Shown: piece after piece, positions 39,786 through 52,870 of the stretch
Numbering within the stretch: position 1 is the stretch's first letter
Layout: each line of letters opens with the position of its first letter
DNA from: Cruorifilaria tuberocauda
Taxonomy: Eukaryota > Nematoda > Chromadorea > Rhabditida > Onchocercidae
DNA: 64,000 nucleotides
Reading direction: 5' to 3'
Assembly (NCBI GenBank): GCA_013365365.1
Contig: JABVXU010000015.1
Coordinates: 1 to 64,000 of the forward strand
Program-made: the position numbers and the translations under genes
The notes under the pieces: generated by a model
What the model was told of the DNA's origin: nothing
Seen by the model: the letters and a program-made list of their open reading frames with translations, nothing else
The model's database searches: none

Positions 39786-42555
39786 TTTATCGATATCACC
39801 AGTACCAACAGGAGCACTAGTACCAGCAGGAACATCAGCAGGACATTCTTGCGTCACTATCATACCCTCTCTTTCCATTTCCTTTCTTCCCTTCTCTTTT
39901 ATGGTACCAAGTACCGTACATAAGTGAAAGTATAGCTGAACTGACTGATAACAATCATTTGCTAATTTGAAATAATTTCACATTTCTTCATACAAATACA
40001 TTATAGATTTAAATGAACAATTCAAGAAGTTTAATAGAAAACAACACCGCATATTTGAAATTATTTAAAAACCTCAGTCATTATTTTTTATGGTCAAATA
40101 TTACTAAACATTTCAATGGACCGTTTCAGGCTAAATCTATTAATAGCATTGATAAAATGTTTGTCCCTTGTTTTAATACAATGTTTCATTTACTCAAACT
40201 TGGAACAAACTCTCAAGAAATTAAAAAATTTTTAAACAGTTGCTTATTTTCAATTTAAAATCAAAATTAAAGCAATGAAGGAAACTATTTAAAAAAGTTT
40301 AGGAAGATATTGTTGTACTATAAAATAAGCTATAAATTATTTTTACAGAGAATTTTTATGCTTGCTATAAGACTATTTGTTACACAATATATGAATGAAA
40401 TAACTTTCTAATTGATAACAAAAAGATTGATGACAGTTCCTTTAAGATTGAACTTACGACTATTTTGTTTTTCATTCAAAGAGATATCTCTTAGAAGTGT
40501 TTATCAAGCATAAACCAGTATCATTAGTGTTATTAATTAGCTGATTCATGCCTGATAAACAATTTAAAGAGAATGATATGGAAGAAATTTTCAAAAACAG
40601 TCAACTTTGTCGCGCATCATTCAAGAATCTATCATTTAAATAACAAAGCAATTTGAGAAAGCCCTTAGGGAAGAAATATAAATTGCTATATGCGTTATCA
40701 GCAGATGAAATTATGGCTTGCCTCTCCTGGCCGTTTATGATCCGTCAAGGCCATATTTTAAGGAACGTTTTTTAATCATCCATCCTAGTTGGTAGTGAAA
40801 AAAAAAGGCTATAGAGAATGGTTCAGGGTGATACGAACACAGCGTTACATTTTCTTACCAGTATTTCCGTGCGGAAAAAGTGAACATACGAAAAACTTCA
40901 GCTGATTGCTTAAAACGTTAATATAAGTGATGTAATGTTTCATTTAAAAAAAAAAACTTTGAAAAGCAATCAGTCAACTTTCATTTTATCAAATAGAGAG
41001 ACAGTGTTTTTTAAATTAAGTCAAATTTGGTTTAGATAATTGGACAATAGAGAAAGAAAGAATCACCAATACACTTGCATTTTTTCCGATTTATCTCTTA
41101 TCTTAATTTTATGAAACAATAAAATGAGATTACAAATTATATTTTTAAAAATATTCCAGAAAGCATCAAATCGAATGAAATTCTTCAATATTATGAATTT
41201 AATATTCATCAAGAACTGATATAATAGCAAATCAAAGATTACACATCTCAAAAAGTTTCTACTAACATTCGAAAAATGAAAATTTATTCTTCTACCGCAT
41301 TACTTCGACAAATATAATTGTGAAATCGGTTTAGGTTAAGGTTATCGGTTATTTCAAAATTTAACGTTCATGAACTTCTTCAAGCGGACGAAAAAGCGAT
41401 AAGATGAATGGTTCAGATAAATGCCATAAATTTTATATGTCTAAAGAAGATTTGACATAAATTATGTTAAAATCATATGATGTGGCTGAGATTATTAGAA
41501 TTCTTTGACTTCATTACCTAGTTATTTTTATTTTTCCTTGCCAGTTATATATAGTATATATATGTATAATATTTTCCGAATTAGTTCCAACTTTTTCGAA
41601 AATCTTTTTAAAAAAGAGGAAAAACAGGATGAACGAAATGAGCAGCGTTTTTCTACTTTCAAACTTGTTAAGTTCTGATTTCTCATTAAAGCATATCTGA
41701 AAGAAGTCGATTGTCAATGAAGCCTATCACTTTCAGCGTGTTTTAAGGTTAATTAGAACGGTTAGTTAATTTTCGAATCGTTTCTATCCGTTACTGCTTC
41801 CCTGCAGGGATTTCTCGCACTTTAACTCGTTTCCGATGTTTTTCGAGAACAAATTGGAATGTGTAGTGCGGAAACGACAACCAAATCAAATGATGCAATG
41901 TTACATGCTTTTCACATCACTAGACAGAATTTCAGTTTCAACTTTTCTCCTCAAATTTTTTTATTTTATGCTGAATTTGGATTACTCGTAGAAATAATAT
42001 TTTATTGGTTGATTTCTTTTATTTGGATATGACACTAACGACCAGTGATCATTCAGAATAGTATATTGTATTTTGAGTGAATATTTGCAGCTCATCGAAT
42101 GCTTGAAATTGTTCTAAAAATGATTTATTAGTACCAAAATAGATTTAAATTAAACTTTAACACCATTAAATATCAAAAAGTCTAGTATTTGATTGCTTAA
42201 CGAATTTTAGTTTGCATAAATGAAGAATTTAATGATTAATATAAAGAATTAGTTATAAGAATAGAAATTAAACAATTAATGTTATATGAAATTTTCTTCA
42301 ATACTTTTCATATCACGTTTCCTCCTTTCCCACGTTTGATTTTGATAATAGTTTTAATTAAGACTAATCATTATAAGTACTATTGTTATCTTATCAACAA
42401 AGATAATAGCCACTGATAATATCTTTGAGAATAAAAATTTCTTAGTTATTTTTAAGATGAAAAAATTTCTAGTGGGAAGATGTTATTGGTAGAGCATTCC
42501 GAATCACTACACCCACTTCTTCTTCACTGCTCATTTCGGAGAAATTTCTTTGTTT

Positions 42556-43136
42556 TCAACAAGACCATATTTGAAAACAAAATTCAAGACGGGCAGGATA
42601 TAAATAACATTTTGTTGTCAAAACTGACAGCAACAGTCCCCAACTGAGCAGATACTGAAAGGCAATTTTGAAATCAGCAATGATAGCTGATGTAGTTCTG
42701 TTGATACCGCCACCACTGACTCGTCCTCCATGTGCCGTTACCTCCTGGCACCGTACTCATCGTCAGCAAAATAATTTTCCAAAAATCATTAACCAGCGTT
42801 GAGATTAATTAAATTACTTTAAAATGAAGCATGTAAGAGTTCTCGAGTGAATTAGATTTTAGTGAATTACATTGTATTTCGGGAAAAACTGAAGAATTCA
42901 AAGACAATGAAATGATTGCAATTCTCAATGACATATTTATAAAGTTATTATAAATGTCGGATATTTGATAAGTGTTAATTATTCCTGTCTTTATTGATAT
43001 TTGAAATAGGTCCTGAAAATCATAATCTTACCTTTTCGGTCATGATCGTTGTGATGAGTTCAAGTACTTCTGAATATAACGAATTGATGTAAGCAACGTA
43101 GTTTTCTAGTTTCTTTTGTAACCAAGCCCAGTAATT
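42556..43136 (-). CDS. Unrecognised gene, last two exons (partial)
   Basis: Exon A is 43136-43032 (35 codons), between acceptor GGAGATTTAG and donor AAAAG|GTAAGA. It encodes a segment starting NYWAWLQKKLENYVAYINSL and ending TTIMTEK. Exon B is 42744-42556, behind acceptor GGTGCCAG. It begins EVTAHGGRVSGGGINRTTSA, continues through IIADFKIAFQ and a hydrophobic LLSWGLLLSVL, and ends at TGA (62 residues). Both exons are phase 0 and join cleanly. Codon composition is less AT-biased than the flanks, and the opposite strand carries only a 40-codon frame. I do not recognise the family. Exon A is aromatic and probably helical; exon B has a possible membrane segment. GT sites inside exon B could make its true end shorter. 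Upstream exons should lie to the right, where only weak candidates exist. Confidence 0.5.
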
Positions 43137-46100
43137 CTAAATCTCCTTCGAATTTGCGCCATTTTTTATTGATTGCTATTAACAATACGACTATTTTGTA
43201 AATTAATTAATTTCCATATCAATTATTTTTATTATAGAAATTTCAAACAATATGAATTCAAAATACATGAAAAGAGGAAGATATCGGTCTTGCTCACATG
43301 CTTGCTATTGAATCAATGCAGTTTGTGATCGAAATATAATCAATGGTACCTGTTTCTTAGGTATAAATTGGAATGAAATGAAATTTCATTCTCAAGTATA
43401 AATGAAGTGAAATAAAAATCTACTTTTAACCTGATTTCCATCATCACAGTTTATGGAAAACTGGAATTACTAAAGTCTGAAATCTTCTATTTTAAGTTCA
43501 ACTGTAAGATTTTTGTAAAAGCTAATAGTTTTGCAAAGTTTTTAAATTCATTTTTATATTTTAACTTCCAAGATATATCACTGGGTATTATTTTCATTAA
43601 TATTATTTATGATATTATTTATGTTAATGCTTCTTACTTAAGTCATCACAATAAAAAAATAGAAATGAATATTAAATTTTATTATTTCCATAAAAAATAA
43701 TTACTTAAAATGTTTTATTACTTCTGTAGGGGTTATTGTTTCATTTTTAGTATTGATTTCCATGTATTTAACGTAATCTTTCTTAGATACTGCAAAATAA
43801 TGTTGACATGAGCTTCGATGAATCGGATGATCGCTTCGATATTAATTTTAAAAAGTATTGAAGAAGATATTTAGATTAATTTAAAAAGGTAATTGGAAGT
43901 ATTATTAGGAAATACTCATCAATTATAAAAAAAAATAAATAAAAGCTTGTTGTTTATCAATCACAAAAATCGAATTTCAAATTTGTTGCTAATAGGAATT
44001 AGAAATCGATGTTGTAGAGCTAAAATATTTTTGAAATTTAAATTGTTTTTAGTTAAAATGAATATTTCATTCTTGTCGTATTTAAATTGAATCTTTAAGA
44101 TTATTAACAATCATTGTTTATTAGGATATAAGTAGTAGTTAATTAATTAATGCATGCAATGAAATCATATCTCTGCACTTTTTGTCTTTAGAAACTACTT
44201 ATGAAAACAAAAACAAAAATTGTTTCTACTTATTTTTTCTATTATCTATTTGAAACTTTATGAGTAGCATTTTCAGCTAACCAGATGGTACTTCATCCTG
44301 CATTTTGCATTTATGACAGATGTTGATTAGATTCTGTGGTAGGTATTCGAACTTAATAACTCTTAATTAAGGTGAATTATAACCGAATTTGTTTTGTGTA
44401 ATTGCCATTACTTTAACTTTCTACATTAAACATTAAAATTAAGTGTAAAAGATTTTTTCCAAATAATTTAAACCACTTCCTTTTTTGAACTTATTTTAAA
44501 AACTCTGAATGAAATAATATTTCTCCTGTACAGCTTAATATAACCACTCTTTGTGGTAGTTTTATATAATTTAAATTATTGAAGCTTCTCATTTGATCCT
44601 CTTGTTAAAAGCATCAAACTTGTAGTTTATTTTGCCATAGTTTGACCAAATAAATACTTTTGCAATTCAATATGAGGATTTTGATGTGAAATATAATTGA
44701 AAATATCTTTTCTCGGTCGCATAAGCGAAATTGCAGAAATATTCACATGGCATAATTTCAATTACATCTGACACTGAAGACATTCATTTTTTTCAGTCTT
44801 TCCTGTTAACTGATAAGAAAAAATTTATCAATGTCTGGTAATTATGAAGCATGCGATAAAATTATCATTGTGCTAGATAGAAATTAAACCTTTTCTCTTA
44901 ATATATCCACCAGTCCATAGTTTTCAGTATTTTCCTGATTTTTTTAAATATTGCTTAATAGTATGAGAAGCAAAAAGTATTTAATGAAAAAAGCGTTGGA
45001 TGTCACACCTTGAAAAATCAATGGAAAATTTTGTGTGAAAAACTTGATTTTAAATAATATGAAAACTGGAATTAAAGGGATCTCCTGAAATTACTTGCTG
45101 CTGCTTTGAAAGATACTTTGTTATGTTTTCTTACGGCAAGCATTCAAACCATTTTGACATTAATTTAAAAGAACACAAACATCTTCAAATACATGATTCT
45201 TAAAATGAATCACAGCAATTTCCATTCAATCAGGATTTAAAATTTATAAATGGAAAATAAACTATGAAAACTGGTGATTAAAGACCACAGATTTCTTTTC
45301 TTTTGATCTAAAGTTTGCAGTTTTGTTGAATTGATAATGAAATTTTAAAATTTAAATTCTAAATTGAAGATTTTAAAACGAATAAGTGCCAGTATTTTCA
45401 ATAATCCATATAATTAATAAATTTTAAATAATCTTTCCAGTAAATTATAAATAATATTCCGATCAGTATTCTTTTCTCATCTCAAAAGTATAATTTTGAA
45501 ATTTAACAAATACGATATTTCTTTTGCTTTATGAGGCTAAAAAAACTTTGAAACATTTTTTCCTCTTTGAGTTCAATCAAAGTGAAATAAATCCGAAATT
45601 CCCCGTAAATTTGATGACTTGAAAAAGAATGGAACCAATTCCCAATTAGTGATAGATATCTCATTCCATTCGTCAGTTTACATTATGATGTTATCATACC
45701 ACTACAATAATTGCGCACAAAAATTTTACCCAAAACTAATGCATTTCTATTTAAAATACTATTCCCATGCATTAGACATGCGGAAAACTGATAGGATGAT
45801 GAACATTCGTTCAGTTTCTTCTCTATTCTTATATATGCTTTATTTTTAATGCTAGCAATTAAATAAACAAGTATTCCTGTCACTTATAAGTGTGACAAAA
45901 ATGAGTATATCATTCATTACAGCAAAAAAAGCCCCCTGCAAAACTTAGGTGATTTTACTAACACTATACTAGATATGATTATAACTTCATCTTTTTAAAA
46001 TAATGATTAATTAATTAGCAAACTAAACTGTAATAAATGAGGACATCATTTGTCACCTCTTTTCGGACACTTTGTTGGAACTAGTAATCTCAAAAATAGT

Positions 46101-47880
46101 TGTTAAAGCGATGGATAGTTCAGAAATCACATTAAAAAAAAACATGATCACTTCTGATTTTCTAACCAATTATTTAAATGGTATAAGTATCAAATTTAGA
46201 TAGACTTGCAATAACTTTTTATACAATTCATTCTCATGAATTTTTTTTGCAAGATACGAAGATATAAGTTACCTCGTCGATTAAAAGTTCTAGAAATTCA
46301 AATAATGATCACCCAAATAATTGGAAATTTAGACTGTTCAGAATCAATTTGCACTATTAAACTTGCGACTATATTCATAGCTGCAATTTCCAATCCAAAT
46401 ACGACGATAAATATAAGTTAAAGAAACTGTTGGAACTACTCAAGTATAGCGAAAATGAATGGAACAATCCTTTTACGATTATCGCGACATATTTGTTACC
46501 TTTGTAAAAAAATTGGACATTCATCATTCTTTTTCGTCTTGTCTTTTTGCAAATTTCCAAACAACAAAATCACAGAAGCTACACTTTCTCCCAAAAGAAA
46601 GAGAGACTTCCCTAAGGAGTGCTACATCTTTCCTATCTAAATAACAAAAACGAAGAAGCCGTCGGCATTAGAAGTTTGCTTGCTGCATGTACATCAATTA
46701 ATGTACCGAAAAAAGGTGCAGTATTCTATGAAGAGTGAAAGAGCTATCAAATAAGGTAGACATTTGGAGCGAAATTTTCCAACAACCGAAACAATATCAT
46801 ATGTCTGGCGAGAATGCAAATCTTTTTGTACTTATCTGCCACAATGCTTAAACTTAAGAGAAATTAAAAAACAAGGATGAAGAAGAAGAAACTTCTAAGG
46901 AATTAAAAAACTATAAAAAGAGAGAAAACAGTTAACAATTAACAATTACACTATAGATAAAGAAAAAATGGTTTAATTTTAATACTTAAAAAAACAACTT
47001 TTTTGTACCACAAACGAAAGGCTTAGAAAAAAAGAAAAATGTCTTTGTATCAACTATCGATCACAAAGTTTTATGATGAATAAATCATGATTCTGCAAAC
47101 ATTTTCATAACAAAAAAAGTTCACTGAAGGTAGAATGAAAAAAGAAAGAGAACATTTTTTACGGTTTATGCTTTTGACTGATAACGTTAGTTAATTTCTC
47201 GACTACAGTTACAAGCAAAAAAACCTTAACAGTAGAGCAATGCACGTTAAAAGTGATAAATTTTATGAATAAAAGAAAAGGAGCAATAATGAGACTGTGA
47301 AAATATTAATTTAATATCATAATAGCTGATAAAACAATGTATTGAAAATTGATAAGATTATGAGTTTACTTATTACCACATTCGGATAGCAATGATAATT
47401 TAAAATATTTTGGCAGCTATTTAGAATACACTTATATATATGCCAAAAATAAATTGAGAAAATATGGGTACACGCATATATGCCAAAACGTTTCTACAAC
47501 CTTATGATAAAGCAGCTGTTTTACCTAAAAATTTAATGAAAACATGATCTTAAATCTTGATATTTAAAAATCAACTACCTGTTATTAAAGTGATCACTGA
47601 AATTCCATGCACGAGCTAATTTTATACATTGATGATGTTTTATAGATTAGGATCATTTATAATTCTATTATAAAATTAAGTAAGTTGTGAAATTCAAATT
47701 TGTTGAAGAAAACGATGGAAAACAAGAATAAGTAGAGTTTTGCATGACAAATTTAATTATTACAAATTGGTGCAAAAAGATAAACATGATTTTTTGGCAT
47801 TAAATTGGACCGCTTCAAACATAATTGAAAATTGAAGGTAAAATAAACTATACAAATATCCATTAAAATACTGTGACGAA
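43137..47880. other. AT-rich region, no confirmed gene
   Basis: It should contain the 5' part of the unrecognised minus-strand gene. Small exon-like pieces occur, for example minus 43463-43434 (acceptor TTCCAG, ten codons, then CAG|GTTAAA) and a short ATG-led piece before CC|GTAAGA near 45130. None could be chained with confidence. Confidence 0.35.
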
Positions 47881-50800
47881 TCAAATGCCCACATATGTAC
47901 CACCACGCAACTGGCGCTGTAATTCTTCATTGAACATCCTGCAAAAATATTTGAATGATTTAGATCATCCCAATGACTCGATGTTCATGACATAGTTGAA
48001 AATATTGTAGTTAATATTATTCAATTTTCATTTCCTCATACTTAACAAGAGATATAATTCAATATTTAACATCTCTAATAAGCAGGAAATTAAAATTTAT
48101 TGCTCTTAAGATAATTACTCACTCGGCTGACATGCTGATCATTTGTAAATCTAAATGGTTTTGAGATCAGTGTAAGAAAGAAAGCCTTACCTATAAGATT
48201 TAATGGAGTAGTCCCAAATAAATATTTCACCTTTAAAGCGAGACAAATCATATCCCTCCCTTCGTAGACTTATTTTTTTCAGCTTATAAGTACCTGTAAT
48301 ATGAATGAATCAGCAAAAAAAGTTTAAAAATTTCGAAAATATTATTCGTTTCAATTGTTTAACCGTCTTACAAATTTGGCGCAGTATTAGATGTAAAATT
48401 AAGCGTAATTTGCACCTGTTCGTTCGAAATCCTTGCAAAAGCGTAAAAAAATAGGGATGGCATAGGATGGAAGACTATTTTTCAGATGCTCCGTTATTTT
48501 GTATACCACATCCTAAAAATAAGCTGCTGACTTAAGCAACTGTTATTTATATAATCAAAGTTAGAAAATTAGTTAGCGAGAAAAATATAACTAAAACCAA
48601 CTTTTAAAGATTCATCTCCTGCTATGACGATAGCAGCCATACCAGCACGACCTTCCGTGTCTGAAAAATTTTTTGAATACTTAAAGAATGAACAATACAC
48701 TGAAAAATGACAATTTCGAACATCAATAATATTCACGAAAAATATCAAGATTACTCGGTATTTCGACACCATAGACAGCAACATCAGCTACACATTTCAA
48801 AAGTTGTAAAATGCCCTCCACTTCTGTAGTACTGACGTTTTCGCCCTTCCATCTACAAAAAATATTGCTGTGTACTTCTACGAATAATTTTAAACTGTGA
48901 CACCAAAATTTAGTACTTTAATGCATTTTCAACAAAATTAACGAGTAGAAAACTGCAACAATGAAAGATTAAGGAGTTTTCTATAAGATAAACAAAAAAC
49001 TGACATTAAATCCTGCAAAAAAAGAACCTGTAAGTATCGCCTTTTCGATCCTTGAAATATAAATATCCTAGATCATCCCAGTATATAATATCGCCTGATG
49101 TAAAAACAGCATCACCTTTACGTAAAACATTTCTTAATATCTTCTTCCCAGTATCGTTCTTGTCTAAATACCCTTCGAAACTGCAAAAATCCTCTGTAAC
49201 TCAATCAAAGCACATCGAAGAATGTTGACTATTGCAATATCAAAAACTCATATTCATAAAAGATTACTGAAGTTGCTGTATTAAAAAACAATCAGTAAAC
49301 CAAACCAGTAAAATCAATAAAAGGTGGCAAAAATCACCTGAGTAAAGGTTCGTTGTTCATAATAACACCGACCATTTCTCCAGTTTCACCAGGTTTACAT
49401 GCCACACAAAACCCATCTTTTCTACGAATTAATTCACCGGTATCATCATCAACTTTGAGTAAACGCACAGGATACAAATATTTTACAAAAGGGTGCACCG
49501 GAATAAAACCACATGAGCCGACACGATTATCTATATTTACTGAAAATATTCTGGAATACAAAATTGCGAAAAATTTTCAGAAATTGAAAAATATTTCAAA
49601 ATTAAGTTAAAAATTAGCCAACTTTCTTTTATGCGGAACTGTGACAAAACTCTAGCGTAAATTTAGCTTTTCAAAACGACTATCCAACTAAAGGAATAAT
49701 TTAACTAAGAAAAAAAGTTCCTTTGCAAAATCTTCAAAAATTTGTGCAGAGAACATACCAATGCTTGAGTTGCCTTCTGTACTACCATAAAATTCGCCGA
49801 TTCTCTGGATACCAAAACGATTCACAAATTCGGGCCAAATCTCTCCTCGCAAACCATTACCAAACATGAGACGTATTTTGTGTTCCTTTTCTTCCACAAT
49901 CTCCTTTTGAGCTAGAAGGTACCTGGAGCAAAGTATATTCAGTCCAAATCCCGAAAAAAGTGAGAAACATTAGACTTAACGTGTTTATTAATAACCAGCA
50001 TTTTAACTCGTATCTCTTTTTTCTCCATCTCTGCAAAAAAAGTATTTTTAGTTGTAATAGCTTTAAATTAAAAATAAGAAATCATCACAAGAGACTCCAC
50101 CTGCAAATTTCACCGATATACTGACTGACATTGCAGTTATATTTAACACAGTCTTTCCAAAAATTACTCGCAGAAAATTTCTTCCTGATGACACATGTGC
50201 TACCCTGCAGCACAGTCTGTCCAATACCGAGAATTCCTCCAGCGCTATGGTAAACTGGCATCATCACATACAAACGGTCTGTCGTAAAGATACCAAAGGA
50301 CTTAGCCACACCTGTTGCCATCCAATAGTATCTAAATTTATGATGAAATGAAGACATTTTTGTAATACTTCGGAAATAAGTTCACATCATATTAGTGCGA
50401 TCGTACTTTACATAAATTATATTGTTTTAAAGGATTTCTTTTGCAGAATAATGAGAACAACACGCTCACATCATTCCGTAATCACCTATATATCGAATTG
50501 TTGCTTTAAAGTATCTAACGTTCCAGATATATAATTCCAGCTGCACTTATATGACAAGAAACGACAATTGTATGGAAATTGTTTCCGTTCCCACAAATTA
50601 ATTATAATATAAGTTTCAAAACCATCACAATTAAACACATTAATTTCAATGGAGAATTCATTTCACATACCGATAATGCTTTATAAGTGCCGGTTTAGGA
50701 TTCCCCGTTGTCCCTGATGTGAAGATATAACAAAGCACTGCTAGAAATGTAGGAATATGAGTAAAAATGGAATGTCAAACGGAAATGAAACGATATATTA

Positions 50801-52859
50801 AGGGTGTAAAATTATCAGATTAATTATTAATAAAACCGTAACAATATCTAAATCAGATCTGAATATGAAAGAGGAGAATTACTACGTAAGAGACAAAACT
50901 AAAAGATCATTTTTGAACAGTCTCTTGAATTTCCGATTAAAGTTCACCATGGATAATTTAAATCATGGTGCCAAAATTACAAATAACAATTTGGGAATAA
51001 ACATCAGTAAAAATTTATAATACTATTACTTTAATCTAATAATCGTGAAGCGTAAATCATAAAAGGATAAGTTTTAGAAAAAGAAAAATAATGACATAGA
51101 ACTGAAATTAATTACATCTGAATGTTGGTTTTTCATTAACGATTGGTTCTTCGGAGGAAATTAAAGGAATCTTTGCCGCCAATGATAAGATACCATCTCT
51201 ACTTTTGCCAATATCATTTGTGACATAAACTTTCATCTGTTTCAATTTCCCGGATAAGAATAAATCTTCCAGCGCTGAAAAAGATAGAAATTCTCAAGAA
51301 CATATCTCTTCATTTTTATTTTTAAAAATTTCCTTTCAATAATGAGATCTTTGCAGAAGAATGAACAACCCATATAAAAGCAATTAAATAACGAAGGAAG
51401 ATAAATCAGAATAAAGCAGTGATTTACAACAAACAAAGACCATTGTTGAATGTAAACCGAAAGTCCATCATTCATAACCTACGTACTAACAGCTTTATTT
51501 TCCAAAATAATAACAAAAACTTCTCGATATTGAATTCTTTTACAACTTCATGAGCAAATGGATTCTCTTACAAACTTCACTTGACATTTGCTCTTGGCTT
51601 CCTTTTGAGGTATATCTGTTGCTCAATCCCGCTGTGATTCTGCAATCCAGTATTCTACTGCTGGAATGGTACTTCCTGATGTGTCATTCTACATCAAGAC
51701 TCCTTGACCTAGATCAAAAACCTTATTATACTCCCTAATTCTACGAAAATCTTTACAAATGACGAAAACCAACCTGGAAAAAGTGCACTGTTGGTGATAA
51801 CAGAACTTGATTTAGAAATTTCGATTGAATGGGCGAGTGGTTCTGCTTTCAGATTTATATTCACCCATGAAGTGACAACACCAATCTTACTCAATCCAAG
51901 CCAAATGGCAGGAAAATCAGCACAATTTTCAAGAAACAATGCTATTACATCACCATTTTTGTAACCCTCTGACTGCAAAACGTTTTACTGTATCCTAACA
52001 GATCCTCGATTCTACTTTGTACCGCAAAAAATAACATTTACCTATATTAAACAAAATTTGGAAAAAAATTTAATTAAAACAACCTGGAAGTAGTTCGCAT
52101 ACTGATTGCACAACTGATTTATTTCGTGAAACGTGAATCTCCTTCCTGTATCTACTTCAACCAATGCTTCTTTGTCTCGATAATTTGTAACATTTCGCAA
52201 AAATATTTGATGCACCGGTTCATTAGTTTTCATATGCTTCCAAATATTCCATTTTAATCGAATCAATAATATCAGCCCACTGCAAACAAAAAGATTGAGT
52301 TCAGAATCATACTAACAAATAATAAGAAAACAACACATTACGATAGAATGCAAAACTCAGCATAACAATCCATGTGTTAAAAAAGTGAAGAAAATAACAA
52401 TCAAAATGAACAAATGTATTTTAGCGTATTTTTTGGCAAATAGAAAACAAAATGAGATAATTTTCTAAACCCAAAAAATATAGCCGCGAATGAAGAAAAA
52501 CTCCCGATTATTAAACAATGCCGTTTCAATAAAAGTCAACAAAAAAGAAGATAATAAATTACTGAAATGAGCAGCCTTGCTAAATTAAGTATTACTCAAA
52601 AATTCATTATCCAATTAATTTTCTGCTAATATTTAATATAATTCAAAAAGTCCTAGCTTACTTTTGAGAGTTTGAAGTTCAAAACAACTCACCAAAAATC
52701 TCTCCCAAATGTCGAACAGAACTGATAAAAGTAGTGTGAAGTAAGGCACTGATGAATTAAATAAATAAAGAATGCAAAAAATAGGTATAACGAGAGGGTG
52801 TATACTAGTGATAACCAAACCATTAACTCAGCAAAAGGCAATATGCTGAAATCAAACAT
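47881..52859 (-). CDS. FATP/SLC27-type very-long-chain acyl-CoA synthetase, complete
   Basis: Fourteen exons: 52859-52693, 52279-52084, 51972-51774, 51274-51116, 50740-50671, 50331-50101, 49922-49759, 49539-49338, 49180-49028, 48852-48755, 48660-48602, 48512-48416, 48293-48191, 47938-47881. Phases close to 651 residues, against about 643 for human FATP4. An N-terminal membrane segment spans about residues 9-36. [13 protein letters not shown] matches the FATP membrane-proximal motif. The AMP-binding loop is [12 protein letters not shown] (245-256). [11 protein letters not shown] and [11 protein letters not shown] follow, and the FATP signature is [18 protein letters not shown] (from 491) with [14 protein letters not shown] (from 514). 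The usual TGD is SGD here. The enzyme activates long fatty acids to CoA esters with ATP at the ER or plasma membrane and promotes uptake. The C. elegans relatives are ACS-20/ACS-22, needed for the surface barrier. I cannot tell which of the two this is. Confidence 0.95.
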
Positions 52860-52870
52860 CCTGAAAATAA
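52860..52870 (-). promoter_or_regulatory. Probable spliced-leader acceptor of the FATP-like gene
   Basis: TTATTTTCAG followed by GATG puts a textbook nematode acceptor one base before the start codon. This suggests trans-splicing with a one-base 5' UTR. A conventional upstream 5' exon is the alternative. Confidence 0.5.

Noticed and set aside
39638..39835. 65-codon minus frame with a Leu/Val-rich start
   Set aside because: It lies over the GC-rich TATA patch and is better explained as regulatory sequence; no downstream exon continues it.
43264..43363. Minus-strand exon-like stretch ending AGCAT|GTGAGC
   Set aside because: Its phase does not match the next exon of the unrecognised gene, and the alternative frames contain stops.
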